Shown in pieces: positions 33,304-40,811 of a DNA stretch of 64,000 bases. The stretch is from an uncultured Cryptobacterium sp. Its GTDB lineage: Bacteria > Actinomycetota > Coriobacteriia > Coriobacteriales > Eggerthellaceae. A program made the translations under genes and the position numbers. Each line of letters opens with the position of its first letter. Position 1 is the stretch's first letter. Below the pieces are notes generated by a model. The model was not told where the DNA came from, did no database searches, and saw only the letters and a list, made by a program, of their open reading frames with translations. The stretch is taken from NCBI GenBank assembly GCA_958410215.1, contig CATYOF010000005.1, positions 54,839-118,838 on the forward strand, read 5' to 3'.

Positions 33304-35121
33304 ATGAAGCAAGAAAATATTCGTAACGTAGCTATTATCGCGCATGTTGACCATGGTAAAACCACCTTGGTTGACCGTCTGCTTTATACCGCAGGGGTTT
33401 TCCGCGAAAACCAAGAAGTAGCAGAGCGTGTTCTTGACTCAAATGATCAGGAACGCGAACGTGGTATTACTATTCTTTCAAAGAATATTTCCATCACTTA
33501 CAAAGACGTAAAAATCAACGTTATCGACACGCCCGGCCATGCCGACTTTGGTGGTGAAGTAGAACGCGTATTGAACATGGCTGACGGTGCTCTTCTTATT
33601 GTTGACGCCTTCGAAGGTCCTATGCCACAAACGCGTTTCGTACTAGAGAAGGCACTTTCTCTTGGACTTCGTATCGTTGTGGTAATCAACAAGATTGACC
33701 GTCCAGGATCCCGTCCTGAAGAAGTGGTTGATGAAGTATTTGACCTTATGGTGGAATTAAACGCTTCTGATGAGCAGCTTGATTTTCCTATCATTTATGC
33801 GAGTGCGGTTAATGGGTATGCACGCTATGAAGTAGACGATGACAACATGAATATGGTGCCTTTATTGGAAACTATCCTTAAAGAAGTACCTGCTCCTGAT
33901 TGTGAGCCCAATGGCCCTGTTGCGCTACAAATTTGTACGGTAGACCATTCTAGCTTTGTTGGCCGTATTGGTGTAGGCCGTCTTCATTCTGGCACCATGC
34001 ATAAAAATGAACCGGTGCTCGTTATTAAAAACGATGGCACGCGCTACAACACGCTTATTAAGCAAGTATTTACCTTCGAAGAACTGGGCAAAAAAGAAGT
34101 ACCCGAAGCTAGTGCTGGTGACATCATTGCAGTAGTTGGTATTGAAGATGCCGATATTGGTGATATGGTAACCAACCGTGAAACCCCTGTTATTCTTGAC
34201 CCTATTGAGGTTGAAGAACCTACTATGGCGGTAGTGTTTGAAGCTTCTACTTCACCTTTAGTAGGACGCGAAGGTGAAATCGTTCAAGCACGTCAATTAA
34301 AAGAGCGCTTGTTCCGTGAAGCGGAATCGAACATTTCTATGCGTATTACCGAACTGGAAGATAAATCCGGTATCGAAGTAGCTGGTCGTGGTGTACTTCA
34401 TTTGTCAGTTCTTATGGAAACCATGCGCCGTGAAGGCTACGAATTCCAGGTAGGTCGTCCACGCGTCATTATTAAGACGGATGCAAATGGCAACAAGATG
34501 GAGCCAATCGAGGAGGCTACCGTAGATACCCCCAGCGAATACGCAGGCAAATGTATCGAAGTCTTCGGTACCGCAGGTGGCGAAATGACAGACATGTTCC
34601 AGCGTGGGGAACAAACACACTTAGTATTCAAGATTCCTTCACGTGGCACTATGGGCTTGCGTACCAAACTTCTTAACGTGTCGCACGGTGAAGCTACCAT
34701 GTTTCATCACTTCAGTGAATATGGTCCTTATCGTGGCGAATTTAGTGGCCGTAAAAATGGTTGTATGATTGCTATGGCAACCGAAAAATCCGTTGCCTAT
34801 GCGCTTGATACCTTACAGCAACGCGGTCGTTTATTTATCGGTCCTGGCGAGGATTGCTATGAGGGTATGATTGTAGGTGAATCCGCAAAAGAGGGCGATA
34901 TGGTAGTAAATGTTGCTAAAGCAAAGCAATTGGGTAACCAGCGCTCCGCCGGTGCTGATAAAGCTATTCAGCTTACCCCGCCCGTTACCTTCACCTTAGA
35001 AGAGGCATTGGAATATATCGAAGACGATGAATTGGTAGAAATTACACCTAAGTCTATCCGTCTTCGTAAGCGCTTACTTTCCGCAACCGATCGCCGTAAA
35101 GAAGCAAAGCACAAGGCGTAA
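33304..35121 (+). CDS. typA: Translational GTPase TypA/BipA
   Basis: Ribosome-associated GTPase (605 aa) involved in ribosome assembly and stress or low-temperature growth. The GTPase motifs are AHVDHGKTTL (G1), RERGIT (G2/G3 region), DTPGHADF and NKIDRPGS (TypA-specific). EF-G-like domains follow, with ENISM-type LREAESNISMRITE, and a C-terminal TypA domain with SRGTMGLRTKLLNVSHGEATMFHHF. ATG 33304 is preceded by GAGAAAGAAG. It is monocistronic by appearance, with a hairpin downstream. Confidence 0.97.
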   Translation: MKQENIRNVAIIAHVDHGKTTLVDRLLYTAGVFRENQEVAERVLDSNDQERERGITILSKNISITYKDVKINVIDTPGHADFGGEVERVLNMADGALLIVDAFEGPMPQTRFVLEKALSLGLRIVVVINKIDRPGSRPEEVVDEVFDLMVELNASDEQLDFPIIYASAVNGYARYEVDDDNMNMVPLLETILKEVPAPDCEPNGPVALQICTVDHSSFVGRIGVGRLHSGTMHKNEPVLVIKNDGTRYNTLIKQVFTFEELGKKEVPEASAGDIIAVVGIEDADIGDMVTNRETPVILDPIEVEEPTMAVVFEASTSPLVGREGEIVQARQLKERLFREAESNISMRITELEDKSGIEVAGRGVLHLSVLMETMRREGYEFQVGRPRVIIKTDANGNKMEPIEEATVDTPSEYAGKCIEVFGTAGGEMTDMFQRGEQTHLVFKIPSRGTMGLRTKLLNVSHGEATMFHHFSEYGPYRGEFSGRKNGCMIAMATEKSVAYALDTLQQRGRLFIGPGEDCYEGMIVGESAKEGDMVVNVAKAKQLGNQRSAGADKAIQLTPPVTFTLEEALEYIEDDELVEITPKSIRLRKRLLSATDRRKEAKHKA

Positions 35122-35269
35122 AAATAGATTGTTCTGGGGTTACAGGCTGAAAAACCGAAGTGTACGGACAGTTCATCCCCTAGTTTATGAAGAGCTTGTG
35201 ATAATACGCTCTTGAGAAATGGGCAAATTGTGCGAAAAGAATACTTATAGATGCGTTGTGCCAAAATAT

Positions 35270-35303
35270 CGAAGAACCGCACTAACTGCGGTTCTTCGGC
35301 GTT
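35270..35303 (+). terminator. Hairpin after typA
   Basis: CGAAGAACCGCA (35270-35281) pairs with TGCGGTTCTTCG (35287-35298) around CTAAC, a strong 12-bp stem, but only GCGTTT follows. It may terminate typA or be a leader structure of the foldase gene 26 bases downstream. Confidence 0.65.
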
Positions 35304-35323
35304 TATAAGGTAAAGGAAAAGTA

Positions 35324-36544
35324 ATGAAGCACAAAGCTCTACTTCGTAAGGTATCTATTATTGGTGTTTCCGCGGCATGCTGTTTTGCCCTTGTTGGGTG
35401 CGGTGGCACGAATTATGGATACACCGGAGGCGTTGCAGCAACCGTAAATGGGTCTGAAATCGAAGAAGACACTATCACTAAGTACATTCAAGATTTTCGC
35501 ACCAGTTCTGATTTAACAAGCGACCAAGACTGGGCTAATTGGATGAATGAAAATTCCCTCGATCCTTCTACAGTACGTAGTCAGGTAATTGATTACTACA
35601 CCGAAGTTGAACTGAAAAAACAAGCATGCGATGAAAAAGGAATTACTATTGATCAGTCTAAGGTAGACGACCAAATTAATTCCATGAAGGCAACGTATTC
35701 CAGCGATGAAGAGTTTGAAAATGCCCTTAATTCTGCGGGAATTACCGAAGATTCTTATCGTCAAGCTATCGAAGAGGGTCTTCGTGATGAGGCGTTAATG
35801 GAAAACGTTGCAGGTGATTCTGCTACGGCTGATGATTCTCAAGTATTAGAAATGCTTAACACCTACTACACCATGTTCGATGGGGCAAAGCGTTCTTCTC
35901 ATATTTTGTTCTCTTCCGATGACGAAGCAACTGCTCAAGAGGTATTGGATCAAATTAACGCAGGTACGCTCGATTTTGCCGATGCTGCCAAGCAATATTC
36001 AACCGATACTGCTTCTGCTGAAAACGGCGGCGATGTAGGCTGGGATGCAATTAATACGTTTGTGGAACCTTATACAACTGCTTTAAGTGAGCTTTCTAAG
36101 GGTGAAGTTTCTGGGTTAGTAACCAGCGACTATGGAATCCATATTATTAAGTGCACCGATGAATTTTCTTGCGATGGTAAGGCAACTTCCTTAGATGAAT
36201 ATCCAAGTGAATTCGTTGACTATATTTCCGATATTGTAAAGAGCCAGAATCAATCTACCGCTTACAACGATTGGTTTAATTCCTATAAGGAGCAGGCTGA
36301 TATTCAAATTAACGATATGCCTGCAGATGTACCCTACAACCTTGATATGACTCAATTTGAATCAAACGATGATAATTCCGACGGAACCACTGAGGGCACC
36401 GAAGGGGAATCATCTGACGGCACCACTGAAGAAAACACTGAGGAATCAGATAATAATTCCGGTGATGCTTCAGCGGAAGGTAACACCGATAATCAAGAAG
36501 GAACCAATGAATCGGCCTCCAATGAATCAACTGAAGGACAGTAA
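35324..36544 (+). CDS. PrsA/SurA-like peptidyl-prolyl isomerase lipoprotein
   Basis: Extracytoplasmic foldase (406 aa) anchored as a lipoprotein. The signal sequence MKHKALLRKVSIIGVSAACCFALVGC ends in a lipobox (LVGC, Cys26). A SurA-N-like helical region spans about 35-180, and a parvulin (PpiC) domain about 183-285 (KRSSHILFSSDDEATAQEVLDQI, then GGDVGWD and SDYGIHIIKC). The last ~50 residues are an acidic Ser/Gly/Thr/Glu/Asn-rich tail of repeated TEG/EESSDGTTE-like units, probably disordered. A strong terminator follows. Foldase activity is inferred from the domain. Confidence 0.92.
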   Translation: MKHKALLRKVSIIGVSAACCFALVGCGGTNYGYTGGVAATVNGSEIEEDTITKYIQDFRTSSDLTSDQDWANWMNENSLDPSTVRSQVIDYYTEVELKKQACDEKGITIDQSKVDDQINSMKATYSSDEEFENALNSAGITEDSYRQAIEEGLRDEALMENVAGDSATADDSQVLEMLNTYYTMFDGAKRSSHILFSSDDEATAQEVLDQINAGTLDFADAAKQYSTDTASAENGGDVGWDAINTFVEPYTTALSELSKGEVSGLVTSDYGIHIIKCTDEFSCDGKATSLDEYPSEFVDYISDIVKSQNQSTAYNDWFNSYKEQADIQINDMPADVPYNLDMTQFESNDDNSDGTTEGTEGESSDGTTEENTEESDNNSGDASAEGNTDNQEGTNESASNESTEGQ

Positions 36545-36578
36545 AAAGTTCCTTTAACTAATTTAGTTGGGTATATCT

Positions 36579-36615
36579 AGGGCTTCCTTGTATGATAAGG
36601 AAGCCCTATTTTTTT
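36579..36615 (+). terminator. Terminator after the foldase gene
   Basis: AGGGCTTCCTT (36579-36589) pairs with AAGGAAGCCCT (36597-36607) with a 7-base loop, followed by ATTTTTTT. The ribosome-binding site of the next gene follows at once. Confidence 0.92.
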
Positions 36616-36626
36616 GGAGGATTCTT

Positions 36627-37424
36627 ATGGCAAACGAAGATGTTTCTCTTATCACCCTGCATAACGCAATCGTGAGACGAAATGGTAAAGACATTTTATC
36701 GATTGATGACTTTGATTTAAAACAAGGTGAAAGTATTGCGCTTATTGGTCCGAATGGTGCAGGTAAATCGACGTTTATTAATCTTATTACGCGTGAGGTA
36801 TTCCCTTTATATCGCGACCATCCTCCCGTTTTATTCAAGGGTAAATCTTTGGTAACGCTCCAAGAAATTAAACAATGTTTAGGGGTAGTATCAGCCACAA
36901 TGCAGAACCAAATAACCGTACACCTTCCTGTATTTGAGGTGGTGTATGGTGGTTTGTTGGGTTCTTTAGGAGTACCTCGTCAGTATTCGATGAATGAAGA
37001 AGGCAAAGCTAAGGTTGCAAAAACGTTAGAGTTTTTAGGTATTACCCATTTGGCGGATCGTGATGTAATGACGCTATCTTCTGGTCAAGCGCGCCGTGTA
37101 TTAATTGCGCGTGCGTTGGTACATGATCCTGAAGTGTTGGTTCTTGACGAGCCTACGACTGGTCTTGATCCAGAAGGCATGTATTACGTTCGTAAAACTA
37201 TGCGTGATTTAACAGCGGCAGGAAAAGCAATTATTTTAGTTACTCATTATCCGGAAGATATTATTCCGGAAATAAAACGTGTAGTTATGATTAAAGACGG
37301 CAAACTTTTTGCCGATAAACCTAAAGAGGAAGCACTTACCACTGAATGTGTTTCAGAATTATTTGAGGTACCTTTAAGAATATTGTCACAAGATGGCTAT
37401 TATTCTCTTGTTACCGAGTACTAG
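36627..37424 (+). CDS. ABC transporter ATP-binding protein (orphan ATPase)
   Basis: ABC-type ATPase (265 aa). Walker A is GPNGAGKST, the signature is LSSGQARRVLIARAL, Walker B is VLVLDEPTTGLDP, and the switch histidine is in ILVTHYPED. The start at ATG 36627 is fixed by GGAGG seven bases upstream; an upstream in-frame extension would run through the terminator. No permease or binding-protein gene is adjacent, so the substrate cannot be assigned. The domain resembles soluble YlmA/ModF-like ATPases. Confidence 0.88.
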   Translation: MANEDVSLITLHNAIVRRNGKDILSIDDFDLKQGESIALIGPNGAGKSTFINLITREVFPLYRDHPPVLFKGKSLVTLQEIKQCLGVVSATMQNQITVHLPVFEVVYGGLLGSLGVPRQYSMNEEGKAKVAKTLEFLGITHLADRDVMTLSSGQARRVLIARALVHDPEVLVLDEPTTGLDPEGMYYVRKTMRDLTAAGKAIILVTHYPEDIIPEIKRVVMIKDGKLFADKPKEEALTTECVSELFEVPLRILSQDGYYSLVTEY

Positions 37425-37474
37425 TTTGGTGTATACTGCCATCTTGCACGTGCAAATAGTACGGCAAATCAGTT

Positions 37475-37567
37475 GGAGAGATGTCCGAGTCTGGCTGAAG
37501 GAGCACGATTGGAAATCGTGTGTGCGCCAAAAGCGTACCTGGGGTTCGAATCCCCATCTCTCCGCCA
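37475..37567 (+). tRNA. tRNA-Ser (GGA)
   Basis: A 93-base class II tRNA with a long variable arm and encoded CCA. The acceptor stem GGAGAGA pairs with TCTCTCC, the anticodon loop is TTGGAAA (GGA), and the T loop is TTCGAAT. Its last 18 bases and the following terminator are repeated 180 bp downstream. Confidence 0.97.
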
Positions 37568-37599
37568 CGTATCCAGCTCCTCGAAAGAGGAGCTTTTTT
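37550..37599 (+). repeat. Direct repeat, copy 1: tRNA-Ser 3' end plus terminator
   Basis: 50 bp comprising the tRNA 3' end (ATCCCCATCTCTCCGCCA), a spacer and the AGCTCCTC-GAAA-GAGGAGCT terminator with T tail (37575-37600). It recurs exactly 180 bp downstream with a single mismatch (C at 37573, T at 37753). Confidence 0.93.
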
Positions 37600-37729
37600 T
37601 AATAGGTAATTATCTCGAATCAATGTTATGGGGATTCGAACCCGAGAGGGGCAAACAGTCCTGTGGACTGTTTGCGGCCGAAGACGTTAGTCTGAGGTCT
37701 ACAAAACTTTACTTTGTAAAGTTTTGGAT
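37600..37729 (+). other. Folded insert between the tRNA-Ser repeats
   Basis: Contains an inverted copy of the tRNA-Ser T-arm (37628-37643, exact reverse complement of 37542-37557, 16 bases). Two perfect 11-bp hairpins with three-base loops follow (37651-37675 and 37702-37726). ATGGGGAT at 37628 can also pair with ATCCCCAT at 37730, closing a multi-branched structure of about 110 bases. No coding capacity is evident. Confidence 0.75.
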
Positions 37730-37779
37730 ATCCCCATCTCTCCGCCACGTATTCAGCTCCTCGAAAGAGGAGCTTTTTT
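37730..37779 (+). repeat. Direct repeat, copy 2: displaced tRNA-Ser 3' end plus terminator
   Basis: Second copy of the 50-bp repeat, including the tRNA 3' end with CCA and a complete terminator (37755-37780). No tRNA body precedes it. The pattern resembles an att-site duplication left by an element targeting the tRNA 3' end. Confidence 0.9.
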
Positions 37780-37861
37780 GTTTTACTTGAAAAAACTTTG
37801 CCTAACTCTCTGAATGCGCTACACTAACGTAGCTCTTGAAAAGGGTAAAATTACATAGTTT

Positions 37862-37954
37862 GGAAGGATGGCAGAGCGGCTGAATGCGGCGGTCTCGAAA
37901 ACCGTTTTACCGGTACTCCCGGTAACGAGGGTTCAAATCCCTCTCCTTCCGCCA
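37862..37954 (+). tRNA. tRNA-Ser (CGA)
   Basis: A 93-base class II tRNA with encoded CCA. The acceptor stem GGAAGGA pairs with TCCTTCC, the anticodon loop is CTCGAAA (CGA), and the variable arm is long (TTTTACCGGTACTCCCGGTAACG region). It is followed by a terminator. Confidence 0.96.
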
Positions 37955-37963
37955 GAAATTTTC

Positions 37964-37996
37964 ATGACCTCGATGCGCTTCGGGGTCATTTTTATA
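37964..37996 (+). terminator. Terminator after tRNA-Ser(CGA)
   Basis: ATGACC (37964-37969) pairs with GGTCAT (37984-37989), with an inner CGATG/CTTCG region, followed by TTTTTAT. Confidence 0.75.
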
Positions 37997-38110
37997 TTGA
38001 AGCGGGTAATAAGAACCATTGCTCGGAGAAGGACGAGCAATATAAAGAGCTCGTGTTACACTGCAAAACAAAACTGATAACTAAAAAAAGAATTACAGAA
38101 AGGATTTTCC

Positions 38111-38683
38111 ATGGCCGAACGTATGGTAGATCCCGAGGCAAAAGCCCCTGAAGAGGATATTGATGATGTATTAAAAACGGTTATCCGTGCGGTACTTGAT
38201 GAAGCGGTAACCAAAATGGAAGCCGGAGAAGATGTAGTTCCTTTTACTGGTTTAGCGGTGAAAGAAAACTTATTTATTGAAACCCATCCCGCAGATGATG
38301 TTGAAGAATGCTTCCTAGCAGCCCGTCGCGAAGTGGAAGGAGCTCGTGGTGCTACTGCATATGCTTTCTGCTATGACGGTTACATTGAAACCGAAGATGG
38401 TATGAAAGATGCTCTTATTGCTGAAGGCGGTCTTCCTGGCGAAGAGCAGGCATACGCCTTCGGTTATTTATACGATGAAAATGGCATCAATAAAGATATT
38501 ACCTATATTGGTCCTGCTCCAAACTTTATGGAGAACCTCAAACTTGAGCTTGATATGGAAGGCACACTTGACCCTATGGCTGAAGTGGCGGGGGAAGAAG
38601 AAGTGAATGAAGAACAGGTAGAAGCGCTGGCTGAAAAACTAGGAAAAGCTGCTCAAGAAGAAGAGCAGAAAGCTAAAGAATAA
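38111..38683 (+). CDS. Acidic cytoplasmic protein of unknown function
   Basis: 190 aa, not recognised. There is no signal peptide or membrane segment. It is strongly acidic throughout, with a structured-looking core (about 20-150: VLKTVIRAVLDEAVTKMEAGEDVVPFTGLAVKENLFIE, GATAYAFCYDGYIETEDGMKDALIAEG, AYAFGYLYDENGINKDITYIGPAPNFMENL). The Glu/Lys/Ala-rich helical C-terminus ends in AAQEEEQKAKE. ATG 38111 follows AGAAAGGA. It is monocistronic, with a perfect-palindrome terminator, between tRNA-Ser(CGA) and the rpsF operon. Confidence 0.75.
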   Translation: MAERMVDPEAKAPEEDIDDVLKTVIRAVLDEAVTKMEAGEDVVPFTGLAVKENLFIETHPADDVEECFLAARREVEGARGATAYAFCYDGYIETEDGMKDALIAEGGLPGEEQAYAFGYLYDENGINKDITYIGPAPNFMENLKLELDMEGTLDPMAEVAGEEEVNEEQVEALAEKLGKAAQEEEQKAKE

Positions 38684-38715
38684 TAAAGCCTCTATATCAA
38701 AAACAATTTCAGAAA

Positions 38716-38745
38716 GGGTATCGAAGCGCTTCGATACCCTTTTTA
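38716..38745 (+). terminator. Terminator after the acidic protein gene
   Basis: A perfect 24-bp palindrome (38716-38739; arms GGGTATCGAAGC and GCTTCGATACCC) followed by TTTTTAT. Confidence 0.92.
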
Positions 38746-39060
38746 TATGAGAAACATGGTTCTTTTTTATGAGATTCATGATAGATTGCAGCGCTACTAT
38801 AAAAGAAAACTAATCAGCGGAAAAGAAGGGCAGAATTGAGAACATAGGGGATTTTTCAAAATCCTTGTCAAAAAATGACAAAAAAGAGGAACAGTAGTTT
38901 GGCAGGTTTAGGGTAAATCTAAAAGGTAATGTGTATAAACCGTGAGTTCGTATGAAAAGGTAATTGCGAAGATATAAGCAGTTTGTTACTATGGTTCGGC
39001 TATTCCTGCTTCGGGCGTGCCTTCAAATCCCGAAGCCGTAAGTCCAGAGGAGGTGAACTG
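38746..39060 (+). promoter_or_regulatory. rpsF operon leader with candidate S6:S18 autoregulatory hairpin
   Basis: No gene is seen in this 315-base stretch. Close to the start of rpsF, GCTTCGGG (39008-39015) pairs exactly with CCCGAAGC (39029-39036) around a 13-base loop containing GTGCC. The AGAGGAGGTG ribosome-binding site begins about ten bases later. In several phyla an rpsF leader hairpin bound by the S6:S18 complex represses the operon. Equivalence here is inference. Confidence 0.5.
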
Positions 39061-39354
39061 ATGAAGGCTTATGAACTCTTGTATTTTGTAGCTCCGTCGA
39101 TCGACGAAGAATCCCGTATCGCAGTTATGAAACGTATCGAGACCGCCCTCGCAGAAGGTAACGGTGTTGTAGATAACGTAGACAATTGGGGTAAGCGAAA
39201 GCTCGCTTATGAAATCAATGGTCTGACTGACGGTGATTACACCCTTATCGATTTCCATGCTGAGCCTGCTAACATTGCAGAGCTCGACCGCGTTCTTCGC
39301 ATCACCGATGCTGTTGAGCGTCATATGATCGTTGCTCGTCCCGACCGTGACTAG
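39061..39354 (+). CDS. rpsF: 30S ribosomal protein S6
   Basis: Ribosomal protein bS6 (97 aa), MKAYELLYFVAPSIDEESRIAVMKRIETAL..., with the conserved VDNWGKRKLAYEINGLTDGDYTLIDFHA. It pairs with S18 in the small-subunit platform. ATG 39061 is chosen because AGGAGGTG lies just upstream and the conserved N-terminus begins here, although the frame is open to 38983. It is the first gene of rpsF-ssb-rpsR-rplI. Confidence 0.97.
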   Translation: MKAYELLYFVAPSIDEESRIAVMKRIETALAEGNGVVDNVDNWGKRKLAYEINGLTDGDYTLIDFHAEPANIAELDRVLRITDAVERHMIVARPDRD

Positions 39355-39419
39355 TATTAATACGTAATTTGGAAATCAAAAGGCGAACGAATTGGTTCGT
39401 AGCATGAGAGAGGTTCAAA

Positions 39420-39869
39420 ATGAGCATCAATCGCGTAACAATCACCGGCAATCTTACTCGTGATCCCGATTTGCGTTCAACTGCAGGGGGAATGCCTGTT
39501 TTGGGTTTCGGCGTTGCTGTAAATGATCGTCGTAAGAATCAGCAAACAGGCGAATGGGAAGATTATCCCAACTTTATTGATTGCACTATGTTTGGTGCTC
39601 GTGCTCAGTCAATTTCTCGCTTCCTTTCAAAGGGAAGCAAGGTTGCCATTGAAGGAAAACTTCGTTGGAGCCAGTGGGAACGCGATGGGCAAAAGCGCAG
39701 CAAAATCGAAGTTATTGTTGATGAAATAGAATTTATGTCTGCTCGTAACGATAACTCTATGCAGCGCAACACTATGAATGCTCCTATGGCTGCTTCTGCT
39801 CCTGCAGCAGCGCCAATGGCGGCACCCGTAGTTGATGCCTCCGTATACGATACCGACATTCCGTTCTAA
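39420..39869 (+). CDS. ssb: Single-stranded DNA-binding protein
   Basis: SSB (149 aa), a tetrameric OB-fold protein coating single-stranded DNA. It begins MSINRVTITGNLTRDPDLRSTAGGMPVLGFGVAVNDR and shows the OB-fold SKVAIEGKLRWSQWE. An Ala/Met/Pro linker leads to the acidic interaction tip DTDIPF. It lies between rpsF and rpsR as usual. Confidence 0.97.
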   Translation: MSINRVTITGNLTRDPDLRSTAGGMPVLGFGVAVNDRRKNQQTGEWEDYPNFIDCTMFGARAQSISRFLSKGSKVAIEGKLRWSQWERDGQKRSKIEVIVDEIEFMSARNDNSMQRNTMNAPMAASAPAAAPMAAPVVDASVYDTDIPF

Positions 39870-39888
39870 TCATTCGAAAGAGGTTTAC

Positions 39889-40149
39889 ATGTCTGACTAC
39901 ACAAAGCAGCCTCGTCGAAAGTACTGCCAGTTCTGCAAGGATCACGCAGAATATGTAGATTACAAAGACACTCAGATGCTGCGTAAGTATGTTACTGATC
40001 GTGGGAAGATTAAGCCCCGTCGTGTTACGGGCGCTTGCACCCAGCACCAGCGCGATATTGCTAACGCCGTAAAGCGCGCACGCGAAATGGCTCTTATGCC
40101 TTATGCTGTGCCTGCTGTAAGCGGCCGCGGTGATCGCCGTAATCGCTAA
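39889..40149 (+). CDS. rpsR: 30S ribosomal protein S18
   Basis: Ribosomal protein bS18 (86 aa), zinc-binding type: C-x2-C near the N-terminus (KYCQFCKDH) and C-x2-H in TGACTQHQRDIA, with the hallmark VDYKDTQMLRKYVTDRGKI. ATG 39889 follows AAGAGG; the frame upstream overlaps ssb and is not used. It is 12 bases upstream of rplI. Confidence 0.97.
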   Translation: MSDYTKQPRRKYCQFCKDHAEYVDYKDTQMLRKYVTDRGKIKPRRVTGACTQHQRDIANAVKRAREMALMPYAVPAVSGRGDRRNR

Positions 40150-40161
40150 GAGGAGGATGAA

Positions 40162-40692
40162 ATGAAAGTAATCCTTTTAGCTGAAGTTAAAGGCAAGGGC
40201 GGCGAAGGCGACGTAGTAGAAGTTGCTAACGGCTTTGCTAACAACTATTTATTCCCTAAGAAATTAGCAGTAGCTGCTACTAAGGGTAACTTAAAGCAGC
40301 TCGAGCAGCGCAAGCACAACATTGCAACGCGTGAAGAAAACCGTATCGCTGAAGCTAACAAGACCAAGGAAACCCTTGATGCTCTTACCGTTAAGGTTGA
40401 GGCTCGTGTTGGCGAAGAAGGCGTTCTCTTCGGTTCCGTAACTGCTCAGATGATTGCAGATGCAATTAAGGCACAGGCTGATCTCGATATCGATCGTCGC
40501 CGTGTTGAAATTAAGTCTGCTATTAAGTCTGCAGGTACTCACGAAGTAGCTATCGCTTTGTATCGTGACATTAAGGCTAACCTGACCATCATGGTTGGCG
40601 ATGCAGACACCTTTGCTGCTGCTGAAGCAGCTGAGGCACCTGCAGAAGCAGAAGCTGAAGAAACCGCTGCAACGGAAGAAGCTGCAGAGTAG
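40162..40692 (+). CDS. rplI: 50S ribosomal protein L9
   Basis: Ribosomal protein bL9 (176 aa), beginning MKVILLAEVKGKGGEGDVVEVANGFANNYLFPKKLAVAAT, diagnostic of L9. A long helix links the two domains. The last ~25 residues are an Ala/Glu-rich extension (AEAAEAPAEAEAEETAATEEAAE) beyond the ~150-aa standard length. A terminator follows. Confidence 0.97.
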   Translation: MKVILLAEVKGKGGEGDVVEVANGFANNYLFPKKLAVAATKGNLKQLEQRKHNIATREENRIAEANKTKETLDALTVKVEARVGEEGVLFGSVTAQMIADAIKAQADLDIDRRRVEIKSAIKSAGTHEVAIALYRDIKANLTIMVGDADTFAAAEAAEAPAEAEAEETAATEEAAE

Positions 40693-40734
40693 TTTTTAGT
40701 ACTACTAAGCTGTGTGCTTTTACTGAAACACATT

Positions 40735-40775
40735 AAAAGGTCGCTTAGTTTAACTAGGCGACCTTTTTGTATAAT
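40735..40775 (+). terminator. rplI terminator overlapping the dnaB promoter -10
   Basis: AGGTCGC (40738-40744) pairs with GCGACCT (40758-40764), with an inner AGTT/AACT pairing, then TTTTT. TATAAT at 40770-40775 follows immediately and is a plausible dnaB -10 box, about 36 bases before the GTG. Confidence 0.8.
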
Positions 40776-40811
40776 TGCTTAATCTAAGCATTACTAAGGG
40801 ATGGAATAATC

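Noticed and set aside
37600..37729. A degraded third tRNA gene between the two tRNA-Ser genes.
   Set aside because: The T-arm match is in the inverted orientation and no D-arm or anticodon arm can be placed, so a repeat element fits better.
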